From Anaerolineales bacterium (GTDB lineage: Bacteria; Chloroflexota; Anaerolineae; Anaerolineales; UBA6663), in NCBI GenBank assembly GCA_016789245.1, contig JAEURM010000034.1, positions 1 through 12,153 of the forward strand: a stretch of DNA of 12,153 nucleotides, read 5' to 3'. The first letter of the stretch is position 1; each line of letters begins with the position of its first letter. Positions 1-7,193 of this stretch are shown here, piece after piece. A program made the position numbers and the translations under genes. The notes under the pieces were generated by a model. That model was given only the letters and a program-made list of their open reading frames with translations, searched no databases and was not told the DNA's origin.

Positions 1-285
1 GCAGAAAAGCCGGAGTGCATTTTTGGCCTGCTGGCTCACGCGGCGCGCATAAAACTGATAGAAAGCCACATAGCCAAAAATAAGTGCGGCCTGCCCCACC
101 AAAATCAAGCCCGGATTTTGGCCGGAAATTACATCCGCCGTGTAGCGCCCAAAGAACAGGCGGCTCATCTCATCCCACTTGTTCACCACAAACAAAACGT
201 TACCTAGTGCAAAAGCTACGCCGCCAAGTTGATGGGTGTGTAGGCCGAGCCAAGATGCACTGCGGGGAAGTTGAGACGTTTTCAT
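1..285 (-). CDS. Small membrane protein, C-terminus cut by window edge
   Basis: The reading frame runs from ATG at 285 to the left edge without a stop, giving 95 visible residues. Two hydrophobic stretches (about residues 18-36 and 57-79) look like membrane helices. The second is followed by a basic patch (YARRVSQQAK), which suggests a cytoplasmic end there. The start is well supported: a Shine-Dalgarno sequence AGGAAGA lies five bases upstream, and the ATG overlaps the stop of the preceding gene as ATGA, so the two are probably translationally coupled. I do not recognise the family. Position and membrane character suggest it belongs with the two membrane proteins encoded just upstream, perhaps in one complex, but that is inference. 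Confidence 0.75.
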   Translation of the reverse strand, partial: MKTSQLPRSASWLGLHTHQLGGVAFALGNVLFVVNKWDEMSRLFFGRYTADVISGQNPGLILVGQAALIFGYVAFYQFYARRVSQQAKNALRLFC

Positions 286-1073
286 GATTGTCTTCCTTCA
301 TAAGGTTTCAGCCCGATGCGAAGTGCTAGAACCAAAGGATAGAGCAAGATAAAGTAAAGAAAGACGTAGAGCAGGCCCAACAACATCGGGTGGCTGGATA
401 AAACATCACGAGCGACAGACCAAAAGCCAGCCACAGCAAGAAGTAATAGAACGGTGCGCAGGATGCGGTCTAGCCAGACATTCACCAATTGCAATTTCGG
501 GTTATCACGCCAACGCGGCGCGAGCCAATTCCACGCTGTCACGGCTAACGCCACAACCAGTGCCGTAATCGCCGCTGGCATTGGAAGGCCAAAATCTGTG
601 CCACTCACCACCAATAACGCCAGCGCCGCTAAAAACCATACGCTCACCACGGCCCGCTGAGTGAGGCCCAGCGTTGCCAAAAGCACCGTGAGCATGAGGG
701 GCGTGCCGCCAAAGGCACCCATGGGGATGAAGAACATCACCGCCAAAGCGCGTGGTAAATAGTGGCCCACCCCGCGCCAGCCGCGCCGCCGTGCGGCGAA
801 GCCTAAACCGGCAAACAGGCCAAACAGAGTGAAAACAATCAGGATGGCGGCTGTGCCAAAAATGGAGAACTCCGGCTCTGTGGAAATCAAACGCATCCAA
901 ACCCGCGCGGCGATGCCCCACACCAGCCCCAAGCCCGCGCCACCCAACATGGCGGCCCACACAGCTGGCTTTTGTTCTGCGGCATCAAGGCGCAGGGTTG
1001 AGAACAAGAAAAGTTGTTGGAGGTTAAGTGGCAGGCCACGCGGTGTATTCAGATTTAAGTTTTCGGTTTTCAT
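282..1073 (-). CDS. Conserved multi-pass membrane protein, function unknown
   Basis: A 263-residue protein with about seven hydrophobic segments (roughly residues 38-58, 72-92, 107-135, 142-157, 164-184, 205-222 and 229-252) after a soluble, Asn/Leu-rich N-terminus. The frame stays open upstream to 1271, but I chose ATG 1073. It has an AAGGAA ribosome binding site 7 bases upstream, lies just after the stop of the previous gene, and avoids a 66-residue non-hydrophobic extension that would overlap that gene. The segment at residues 52-64 (WGIAARVWMRLIS) followed by an acidic PEF patch resembles a motif I associate with conserved hypothetical membrane proteins of Actinobacteria and Chloroflexota; this is memory, not a search. 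It overlaps the next gene by 4 bases. No transporter or enzyme signature is visible. Confidence 0.8.
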   Translation of the reverse strand: MKTENLNLNTPRGLPLNLQQLFLFSTLRLDAAEQKPAVWAAMLGGAGLGLVWGIAARVWMRLISTEPEFSIFGTAAILIVFTLFGLFAGLGFAARRRGWRGVGHYLPRALAVMFFIPMGAFGGTPLMLTVLLATLGLTQRAVVSVWFLAALALLVVSGTDFGLPMPAAITALVVALAVTAWNWLAPRWRDNPKLQLVNVWLDRILRTVLLLLAVAGFWSVARDVLSSHPMLLGLLYVFLYFILLYPLVLALRIGLKPYEGRQS

Positions 1074-1075
1074 GA

Positions 1076-1600
1076 TCAGGTTCCTTTCAAAACGCTCAAC
1101 GCAAGCAACGCGGCCCCCAAACCAAACAAGCCGTTTGCTTCGGTAAGGAGCAGGCCAAGGGCGCAGACGATGAATAGCCCGCCTACCCAACGCGAGAAGC
1201 CTTGCACCCAAAACGCGCTGATACCCGCAATGAGCAAGCCTGCCGTCAACGCCAAAAAGCCGATGACCCACACGATGCCCAAGCCCTTGACGTTCAGCGC
1301 ATCTTCAATGAAATTGCTCACGCCAATCGTGAACGCAGAAAGGCAAGTGACCAAAACACCCGTGCGCCAAGCCATTTGCGCGCGGCTGGGCGGTGCCGTG
1401 TGATGCTGATAAAAACTCCACACGCCCAACGCCGTCAAAATCAACGCGGCGCTCGTGCCTACCACAGCCGCATAATCCAACGGCGTGCGCGGGCTCCAAT
1501 AATCTGGGCTGTACAGGCCAATGGTGGCGCGGGCCAGCCACACAAGGCCAGCGGCGAAGAGGGCGAATTGGGGCCGGTGAAATGAAAAGATATTTGGCAC
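1076..1600 (-). CDS. Membrane protein with five to six TM segments, function unknown
   Basis: A 174-residue, strongly hydrophobic protein with predicted helices near residues 12-30, 42-62, 79-97, 105-127, 137-153 and 157-170. The longest hydrophilic loop (about 63-78, with two histidines and basic residues) lies between helices two and three. The only plausible start is GTG at 1600, with a purine-rich but weak ribosome binding site. Its TGA stop is two bases before the ATG of the next membrane protein, so the two are surely co-transcribed. It follows the dehydrogenase gene after an 80-base gap on the same strand and may share its transcript. I do not recognise the family and no catalytic motif is visible. 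Confidence 0.72.
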   Translation of the reverse strand: MPNIFSFHRPQFALFAAGLVWLARATIGLYSPDYWSPRTPLDYAAVVGTSAALILTALGVWSFYQHHTAPPSRAQMAWRTGVLVTCLSAFTIGVSNFIEDALNVKGLGIVWVIGFLALTAGLLIAGISAFWVQGFSRWVGGLFIVCALGLLLTEANGLFGLGAALLALSVLKGT

Positions 1601-1680
1601 ACTTTCACTTTACTGCGTGGCTTACCCGCTGTCATGGGGGTGCGCCCCTATTTTGTTTGGGCAATTGTTGAGGGAAGCTT

Positions 1681-2643
1681 TCAGCCGAGAGGGTTGTTCA
1701 CTGCCCCGGCCGGCCGTTCACCACGCAGAGCGGCGGCCACATAACCCGCCGCCCACTCCCACACCGCCGTATCGGCTTCTTCAGAACACCAAGCACTATG
1801 GGGGGTTACGATGAGGCGGTCATCATGCAGAAATGGGTGGTCAGCGGGTGGCGGCTCCACGCGCAACACATCCACTGCGGCCCCCGCAATTTGCCCGGTG
1901 CGGAGGGCGGCCACCAGCGCTTCTTCAACCACCAAAGCGCCGCGTGCGGTGTTCACCAAGTAAGCGGTGGGTTTCATTAGTTTCAACGCGGCTGAATCAA
2001 TCATATCGCGTGTGGCATCCGTCAACGGCGTGTGGAGTGAGACGTAATCGGCCTCGCGCAACACGGCCTCACGGCTGGCCGGGGTAACGCCCGCCGCCCG
2101 CATCACACTTTCATCAATATACGGGTCACAGGCCAAAACGCGGAATCCTAGCGCCCGTGCCTTAGCCGCTACGGCACTCCCAATCCGGCCAAAACCCATC
2201 AGGCCTAACGTTTGCTCCCGCACATGCGGTAGGGGTCGCACCGGGCGCGGGTCCCATACGCCGGCACGTACCAACTGGCGCATTTGTGGCAACCGGCGGG
2301 CTTGCGAAAGGATGAGGGCCAGCGTGTGGGTGGCCACTTCGTCTGTACAGTAACCCGGGCAATTCGTCACCCATATGCCACGTTGCGCCGCAACTTCCAA
2401 ATCCACATAGTCATAGCCAGTGCTGGCGCAGGCAATAATGCGGCATCGCTCCAGCGTAGCAAGGCGCGCCGCATCAAAGGGATGCAGTTCCGTAATAATG
2501 CCATCCGCTCGCTGATATAGCCAAGCATCTACCGGCGAAAAACCGATGACGCGATGGAGGGTCACATCCAAACCCTCAAACGCCGCAATTTTCTCTGGCG
2601 GGTTGCGGGTATCAATGCAGGCAATGATGATGTTGTAGGGCAT
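1681..2643 (-). CDS. D-isomer-specific 2-hydroxyacid dehydrogenase, CtBP-like
   Basis: A 320-residue NAD(H)-dependent oxidoreductase expected to interconvert a 2-oxo acid and a D-2-hydroxy acid in the cytoplasm. The Rossmann dinucleotide motif is GFGRIG at residues 150-155, with acidic D173 at the end of the next strand, which favours NAD over NADP. The family's catalytic residues are in place: Arg234 in NTARG, Glu263 in RVEPP and His282 in TPHSAW. The TPHSAW...SEEA ending and the CPGYCTDEVATHTLAL segment (95-110) resemble the C-terminal-binding-protein-like branch more than true phosphoglycerate dehydrogenase, and no ACT domain follows. Length is normal. ATG 2643 is the natural start, although the Shine-Dalgarno match is poor. 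The substrate cannot be told from sequence. The gene heads a same-strand run of three membrane protein genes. Confidence 0.92.
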   Translation of the reverse strand: MPYNIIIACIDTRNPPEKIAAFEGLDVTLHRVIGFSPVDAWLYQRADGIITELHPFDAARLATLERCRIIACASTGYDYVDLEVAAQRGIWVTNCPGYCTDEVATHTLALILSQARRLPQMRQLVRAGVWDPRPVRPLPHVREQTLGLMGFGRIGSAVAAKARALGFRVLACDPYIDESVMRAAGVTPASREAVLREADYVSLHTPLTDATRDMIDSAALKLMKPTAYLVNTARGALVVEEALVAALRTGQIAGAAVDVLRVEPPPADHPFLHDDRLIVTPHSAWCSEEADTAVWEWAAGYVAAALRGERPAGAVNNPLG

Positions 2644-2710
2644 AAGTTGTACTCAAGAGGTTGAGGGCAAATCATATTCCAATCATTGCCCCACAGCAAA
2701 CCCTAAGCCG

Positions 2711-2746
2711 GAAATAAAAGAGCGCAGAAGCTTACGCCTCTGCGCT
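2711..2746 (-). terminator. Intrinsic terminator after the lectin-like gene
   Basis: Perfect 8-bp arms AGCGCAGA (2721-2728) and TCTGCGCT (2739-2746) enclose a 10-base loop. Read on the minus strand, the hairpin is followed at once by CTTTTATTTCC. It lies 38 bases past the stop of the 2784-3287 gene, where a Rho-independent terminator is expected, and separates that unit from the dehydrogenase gene. Confidence 0.75.
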
Positions 2747-2783
2747 CGGCTAAGTATTCTACCCCTTTATCCGGCGGATGAAA

Positions 2784-3287
2784 TCAACGCCCAGTACCAC
2801 TCCCATCGGCCCGCGTCACGGTCACGTTCACCGTTAGCGCGCCTTTGTTATCGCCCAACAAATCATCATTGATGCGGAGATAAAGCTTGCCCGCTTGTTC
2901 CACGTAAGCGGTTGTGCCGCGCCCCACATAAAACGGCTCGCCTGCATCTCCCACGCGGCCAATCAGTGCGCCGCCAAACACACCGCCATAACGGTCACCC
3001 ATTGGGTAAGTGCTCACCGTTACCGGCTTACCCCCTCCCTCCGGCCCGTGCAAACCCACGTACGGTGAGTATTGCCATTGCCCCTCCGCGCGGATGGAGA
3101 CTTGGTCACCGGCTTCTAAATCCAACCCGAGTGATTGCCACTGCCGGTAAGCGTACACTGATTTCACTGCCAGATTATTGGCTGAGATGGGCTTCCATTC
3201 ATTGGGGCGCAAAATGCCAGTGGCCACACACAACAACGCCGGGGCCATCACCAGCCAAAACAGTTGCACCAAAGGTTTAGCTTTCAT
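2784..3287 (-). CDS. Exported PA-IL/LecA-like carbohydrate-binding domain protein
   Basis: A 167-residue protein with an N-terminal hydrophobic segment (residues 7-26) that reads as a signal peptide or anchor. Cys20 lies in ALLCVATG, which is not a clean lipobox. Residues 35-157 resemble the PA-IL (LecA) galactose-lectin fold: ISANNLAV near the start, a GDQVSIRAEGQW strand pair (60-71), ALIGRVG (107-113), then LYLRINDD followed by DNKGALTVNVTV (135-157). The last segment corresponds to the Asn/Asp-rich calcium and sugar loop of LecA. In broader bacteria such domains are often appended to secreted proteins and need not bind galactose. It starts 6 bases after the band-7 gene ends, so the two are co-transcribed, and a terminator follows. 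The Shine-Dalgarno match is weak (GTGAG). Confidence 0.75.
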   Translation of the reverse strand: MKAKPLVQLFWLVMAPALLCVATGILRPNEWKPISANNLAVKSVYAYRQWQSLGLDLEAGDQVSIRAEGQWQYSPYVGLHGPEGGGKPVTVSTYPMGDRYGGVFGGALIGRVGDAGEPFYVGRGTTAYVEQAGKLYLRINDDLLGDNKGALTVNVTVTRADGSGTGR

Positions 3288-3293
3288 ATTCGC

Positions 3294-4214
3294 TCACGGC
3301 AAAATGGTTTCGCCCGTCGCTTCATCGCGCACGGCCACGGTGGGCGTTTGGCCCGTTTGGCTAATAATCCACTTGCTGTTCTCTTTCAATTCCTGCGCCG
3401 TCAGATAATCCAAATACTTGGCCGCAATCTCTGGTTGTTGGCTCAGCTCACCCAACAAAAAGCGCACTGATTCCTGTTGCGCCAACGCCCGCTGTTTAAT
3501 CTGATACGCTTCCGCATCCGCCTGTTTTTGAGCGGCGTAAAAATTGGCGTCCGCCAAAATCTTTTGTTGCGCGGCCTCGGCTTCGGCCTGCTCTTGTTTC
3601 TGCACGGCCACCATCCGGTCTTCAATGGCTTGCACCACGTTGGCGGGTGGCTCCGCACTCTGAATTTGCACCGTAATAAATTCCACACCGTACTGTTGCT
3701 CTTTGGTGCGCAGTTCCGTCAGCATCGTCTCGTTAAAATCAGCGCGCGCGCTCATCATATCGGCCATGCTCCGGGTGTTGGCCACATCGCGCAGTTTACC
3801 TTGCACAAACTCAAACAGAATGCGCTCCGGGTCATCTACGTTCAGGGCAAAGGTGCGCGGATCCGTCACACGGTAGGTATATTGCAAAGAAATCACCATG
3901 GAAAGGTTATCCGCCGTCACGGCGTTAATGCGCTCCACATAGCCTAGCCGTTCGTTCACCTTCACCAAAATCACGGTATCAATCAACGGAATTTGCACAT
4001 GCCAGCCGGGTTCATTCACCGCCAAAAAGCGCCCACCCCGCAGATGTAGGCCGCGCTCGTACTCATGAATCTTGTAAATGGCGCTCTGGCCAATCACCAG
4101 CACCACGGCAATCAGCACAATGGTGGCTAAAAATACTACGGCCAAGCGGTACAGCCGGTCTAACCCAATAAAGGGGCGGCGCGGAGCCGCGGTGGGCGGG
4201 GTCACAGTCGTCAT
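3294..4214 (-). CDS. SPFH/band-7 (stomatin/HflC-like) membrane protein
   Basis: A 306-residue membrane-anchored scaffold. A short cytoplasmic N-terminus is followed by one TM helix (about 22-42). The SPFH domain follows (about 45-205), with HEYERGLHLRGGRF at its start and PGWHVQIPLID (69-79). An Ala/Glu/Gln-rich coiled coil (about 195-250, VQKQEQAEAEAAQQK) drives oligomerisation in this family. Members form ring- or raft-like assemblies in the inner membrane and often modulate membrane proteases such as FtsH. No protease partner is encoded nearby, so the role here is open. ATG 4214 has a strong CAGGAG ribosome binding site 10 bases upstream. The lectin-like gene follows after 6 bases, pointing to a joint envelope function. 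hflC is a possible name, but without an hflK neighbour I do not assign it. Confidence 0.9.
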   Translation of the reverse strand: MTTVTPPTAAPRRPFIGLDRLYRLAVVFLATIVLIAVVLVIGQSAIYKIHEYERGLHLRGGRFLAVNEPGWHVQIPLIDTVILVKVNERLGYVERINAVTADNLSMVISLQYTYRVTDPRTFALNVDDPERILFEFVQGKLRDVANTRSMADMMSARADFNETMLTELRTKEQQYGVEFITVQIQSAEPPANVVQAIEDRMVAVQKQEQAEAEAAQQKILADANFYAAQKQADAEAYQIKQRALAQQESVRFLLGELSQQPEIAAKYLDYLTAQELKENSKWIISQTGQTPTVAVRDEATGETILP

Positions 4215-4330
4215 ACCAAGTCAACTCCTGAAAATTAGTGTGATAAGTATGACGACTAAAGCAGATATTGGGTGACAAACCAAGCACCTGAGTGCGCGGT
4301 GGGAGGCGTTTGGGTGCGGGCGGAGGAAAA

Positions 4331-4396
4331 ACCGCTAAGTCGCGAAGAGCGCGAGGAAGCGCCAAGTTCGCAAAGTAATTCTTCGCGGGCTTGGCG
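4331..4396. repeat. Interspersed palindromic repeat of the CGCCAAG type
   Basis: Arms 4360-4375 (CGCCAAG then TTCGCAAAG) and 4381-4396 (CTTCGCGGGCTTGGCG) pair around a TAATT loop with 13 of 16 positions complementary. To the left, 4331-4359 carries degenerate units of about nine bases of the same flavour (CCGCTAAG, TCGCGAAG, GCGCGAGG). The sequence type resembles repeats I know from intergenic DNA of many environmental bacteria, notably Chloroflexota. It fills most of the gap between the anti-sigma gene and the band-7 gene and could also act as a transcription barrier. There is no T-tract, so I do not call a terminator. Confidence 0.65.
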
Positions 4397-4478
4397 AGAG
4401 ATTCATCCCCATTGATTGGTAGCAAGCTTTCAACGCTAAAGGTACGGAAGAATCTTCATGTTCTTAGTTGTTCAAGAC

Positions 4479-6443
4479 TCACCGGTCAAAGTTCACGTCC
4501 ACGCGCCAGAAATCTCCGCGCCCGTTGTTGAGCAAGAGCGAGCGGCCATCTGGCAAAAGGGTGAAGTACGCATCCCAGCGCGGCTGGCTCAAATCTAGCA
4601 CGCGGGCGGACGGCACATCTACGGCGATGATGCGGCGGCCTTCTTGCGGAAAGGTTTGCACAAATATCCCTTGACCATCTGGCGTCCACTGCGGTGCGTC
4701 CGTCACATCGCGCGGGGCAATTTCCACATTCACGGTTTGCGTCCCATCCAGCGTCACCACCCTCAGCTGTACACCGCGCAAGTTATTGGGGTCACGGTCA
4801 ATCACCGCCAGGTGTGTGTCATCTGGTGACCAAGCCATTTGCACTTCACCCACACGCGGCAAAAGCTCACGCGCGTTGAGGGCTTGGCCGTTTTGCACCT
4901 CTAACACACACAGTGCCGCGCCGCACCACAACGCCACCTGCTTCCCATCCGGCGTGGGCCGGGGCGCAAAGCGAGAAGCTACTCGGTCTAGCAAACGCTC
5001 CGGCGTGCCGCCCGCATACGGTGCGCGCCACAGCGCACCATCAGAAATAAACCATACGCCCTCCGCCGTGAGGCCGGGCAATTGCTCAGTAGGCAAACCC
5101 GTAACAAGATTCTCGGTAAAGTAGCTCACCAATTCAGTCACTGTGGCGGAGCGTGAGTTAGTCACCCGCTCCGCTACGTTAATGGCAAATGGGCGCGTGG
5201 GCGTAACGTTGGCGGCATCGGGGTCAAAACGCGTATACACAATGTAATGTGAGTCTGGAGAAAAACCATATTCACGAATATCACCGGGTGCGCCGATAGC
5301 TTGCGGCGGCTCGCCATTGAATGAAACCAACCACAACTGCCGCCGCGCTGTATCCACTTCAATGGCTACCAAAAAGCCGCTGGCATCCGGCGCGGCTACC
5401 AAACGTTCCACGCGCACACTTTCCCACAACCAATGGCTGGGGTTGGCTTCATCTAACCGGTTAGCTTTGGGGTGCAACCCTAGCCGCTCCACATTCCCCA
5501 ACGTAATGGGGTCTCCCGCTTGGGCAAACGGCTGATTAGGAAAATCAAGGTGGATGCTCCGCAGACGTTGCAGGCCATCTTCTAGCCAGCCGGCTTGCCA
5601 AAAGCCGGCCACGTTTACCACCGGCACCATCAGCGGAACGGGATACACCCGCGAAGTACCATCCTCATAAATAAAGCGCACGTTTACTAAAGTTACGGAG
5701 TTGTGTGTGGGATGCAGGCTGACGCTTACAATCTCGTAGCGTTCCAAAGCGGAGTTAGGGTCTAGCGGCGTGAGGCCCTTTAGGCCCAGCAATTGATCAA
5801 GATATGGGCGCAGAGTGTTGGGCGCGTCACCCGCGATGAGGAAATTATTTCTGAACGGCAGTCGCGGGTCATAGTTGTATCCGCCCACGGCACGCCAGTA
5901 CAAACCGGCCGGGTTGGGAATGAGTGAAAACGGCGGCACAAAACTGGTGAGCAGAAGTGCGGCCACTACTGCACCAACGGTGGTGGGCCAAAAACTTTTG
6001 CGCGTGAATACAAACAGCAAGCCAACGGCCAGCAAGGAAACGCCCACCCACGGCAGGGCGGGCATCCACGGTGAGGGCGGCGCGAGGCGCGTGGGCGGAA
6101 GCGTAATGCCCGGCTCCAGTGCGGCTGGCGTAAATTGCCCCCCGCCCTGCGCCATCACTTGCACTTGCAAAGCAAACAGCCAAATCAGCGCGCCCAAGCC
6201 GGCCAACGCTAAACCATCACCCACGCGCGCCAACCACTGGCGGCCCGTATGTGTGGGTGTGCGGCGCAGTACACGGCGCGGCTTAATTTCGTGGATGGCC
6301 GTCAGCGCCGCATCTTGCTGTTGATACTCCACCCATAACGCTCGGCACTCGGCGCAATCCCCCAAGTGTGCGTCCACCGCCCGGCGCTCATCGGGCGTCA
6401 GGTCTCGGTAGTAGGCGAGTTGGTCTTGATAATGCTGAGTCAT
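4479..6443 (-). CDS. Membrane anti-sigma factor: ZAS zinc finger, 3 TM, external beta-propeller
   Basis: A 654-residue partner of the sigma factor encoded just upstream. Residues 1-60 form a zinc-associated anti-sigma (ZAS) domain with the HxxxCxxC motif His26, Cys30, Cys33; His4 could be the fourth ligand. Three TM helices lie near 76-97, 130-147 and 153-170. The basic TRKS after the second fits N-inside, C-outside topology. A spacer region (171-340) is followed by repeated strands from about 345 to 654 with FSPDSHYIVY, PTPDGKQVALW, WSPDDTHLAV, WTPDGQGIFV and LPDGRSLLL, typical of TolB/WD40-like propeller blades. In this architecture the propeller would sense an envelope signal and release sigma. 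I chose ATG 6443; the frame also allows TTG 6449. Neither has a good Shine-Dalgarno sequence, and the upstream 45 bases are a palindromic repeat. Confidence 0.88.
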   Translation of the reverse strand: MTQHYQDQLAYYRDLTPDERRAVDAHLGDCAECRALWVEYQQQDAALTAIHEIKPRRVLRRTPTHTGRQWLARVGDGLALAGLGALIWLFALQVQVMAQGGGQFTPAALEPGITLPPTRLAPPSPWMPALPWVGVSLLAVGLLFVFTRKSFWPTTVGAVVAALLLTSFVPPFSLIPNPAGLYWRAVGGYNYDPRLPFRNNFLIAGDAPNTLRPYLDQLLGLKGLTPLDPNSALERYEIVSVSLHPTHNSVTLVNVRFIYEDGTSRVYPVPLMVPVVNVAGFWQAGWLEDGLQRLRSIHLDFPNQPFAQAGDPITLGNVERLGLHPKANRLDEANPSHWLWESVRVERLVAAPDASGFLVAIEVDTARRQLWLVSFNGEPPQAIGAPGDIREYGFSPDSHYIVYTRFDPDAANVTPTRPFAINVAERVTNSRSATVTELVSYFTENLVTGLPTEQLPGLTAEGVWFISDGALWRAPYAGGTPERLLDRVASRFAPRPTPDGKQVALWCGAALCVLEVQNGQALNARELLPRVGEVQMAWSPDDTHLAVIDRDPNNLRGVQLRVVTLDGTQTVNVEIAPRDVTDAPQWTPDGQGIFVQTFPQEGRRIIAVDVPSARVLDLSQPRWDAYFTLLPDGRSLLLNNGRGDFWRVDVNFDR

Positions 6444-6452
6444 TTCCAACTA

Positions 6453-6507
6453 GGAGTCGGGAGTCAGAATTCAGAAGAGTTACTTCTGATTCCTGATTTC
6501 TGGCTCC
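6453..6507. repeat. Palindromic repeat (GGAGTCAG type) spanning the sigma/anti-sigma junction
   Basis: Arms 6453-6477 and 6483-6507 (25 bases each) pair around a 5-base loop AGTTA. Nineteen positions are exact complements and, in the plus-strand transcript, four of the six others would be G-T wobbles. The text resembles the short GGAGTCAG/TCAGAAG repeats found scattered in cyanobacterial and Chloroflexota genomes. It covers the whole sigma/anti-sigma gap and reaches into the sigma reading frame, supplying its last nine codons (KEPEIRNQK); the stop codon lies in the loop. Confidence 0.75.
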
Positions 6508-7193
6508 TTACCACTAAACTCTTCTCTCAACTTCTGCCGCGCGCGCACCAAACGTTGCTTCACGGCATCGGTTGAAATTTCCAACGCGGCGGCCACTTCG
6601 GCCACGCTTAATTCTTGGCAGGTGTACAGCACCAGTGGCACGCCGTAATCTTCTGGCAATTTCAGTAATGCGCGCCGCATCCGTTCGGCGTCCAGTGGGT
6701 CACGCTCTGGCGGTTCCGTCATCAACGCCGGTTCACGGTCTTCATTCTGAAAAAACGGTAGCCAAGCAATTAGCCGCTGGCGGCGGATATGGTCTCGCGC
6801 TAGGTTGGTGGCGATGCGATACAGCCACGCCCGTGGGTTTTGTACGGCTGGCAAAGTGCGCCGCGCCTTCCATGCCCGCGCAAACGCTTCCTGCGTTAAA
6901 TCTTCCGCCAGTTCGGCACTGCCCAACAGCCGGTACAAGTAATTGAGGATGGGCGTTTGGTAATCTGCAAATAGCCGCTCAAAGGCGGCTTGCACTTGGC
7001 TGGTGGTGGGCTGGGCCGAGGGTTCGCTCAAGGAAATTGTGGTCAGCGTCTGATCAAATCGAGACTGTTCCCCTCTCCCCTCGGGAGACCGCCTAAAGGT
7101 GACAGGTGGGCTAGGGGTGAGGGCGCGGCTCAGTATCATTCTAAACCAGTAAGACGCATTCGCTCGGCTGGCGGTGACAGGCGGTTTTGCCAT
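6480..7193 (-). CDS. ECF-type RNA polymerase sigma factor
   Basis: Sigma-70 family, extracytoplasmic-function group. Region 2 lies at about residues 71-140: FERLFADYQTPILNYLYRLL, the DLTQEAFARAW core that contacts RNA polymerase, and PRAWLYRIATNLARDHIRR for the -10 element. Region 4 lies at 175-226 with LPEDYGVPLVLY, a helix-turn-helix around LSVAEVAAALEISTDAVK and RLVRARQKLREEF. Region 3 is absent, as usual for ECF. The frame is open from ATG 7193 (237 aa), but residues 1-65 match no sigma domain, and residues 25-41 come from an interspersed repeat. The true start may therefore be ATG 7139 or a later TTG or GTG (7031, 6995); no start has a clear ribosome binding site. The last nine residues are also repeat-derived. 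The anti-sigma gene follows 36 bases later. Confidence 0.92.
   Translation of the reverse strand: MAKPPVTASRANASYWFRMILSRALTPSPPVTFRRSPEGRGEQSRFDQTLTTISLSEPSAQPTTSQVQAAFERLFADYQTPILNYLYRLLGSAELAEDLTQEAFARAWKARRTLPAVQNPRAWLYRIATNLARDHIRRQRLIAWLPFFQNEDREPALMTEPPERDPLDAERMRRALLKLPEDYGVPLVLYTCQELSVAEVAAALEISTDAVKQRLVRARQKLREEFSGKEPEIRNQK
7070..7125. repeat. Interspersed repeat (CCCTCACCCCTAGCCC...GGGGAGAGGGG type) inside the 5' part of the sigma frame
   Basis: On the minus strand this stretch begins with CCCTCACCCCTAGCCC and ends with GGGGAGAGGGG. That pattern is familiar from scattered short repeats whose translation gives strings such as LTPSP...EGRGE, exactly as read here. A small hairpin TCTCCC/GGGAGA (7074-7079 and 7083-7088) sits in it. 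It lies in frame with the sigma factor but before region 2, so it is either a tolerated N-terminal tail or 5' untranslated leader. Recognition is by pattern memory. Confidence 0.6.

Noticed and set aside
1074..1271. A 66-residue N-terminal extension of the membrane protein encoded at 282-1073
   Set aside because: It would overlap the upstream membrane protein gene in another frame, is not hydrophobic, and the internal ATG at 1073 has a good ribosome binding site.
1636..1659. GGGG-TGCG-CCCC hairpin followed by TATTTTGTTT, like a plus-strand terminator
   Set aside because: No plus-strand gene lies upstream and the stem is only four to five pairs. It sits between two minus-strand genes and may be a repeat remnant.
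4215..4290. Promoter for the band-7 gene (TTGTCA or TTGGTT as -35)
   Set aside because: No combination gives a credible -10 at 16-18 bases, so I did not list it.
6444..6449. TTG start for the anti-sigma factor two codons upstream of ATG
   Set aside because: ATG 6443 is more likely; neither has a Shine-Dalgarno advantage and the extra two residues add nothing conserved.
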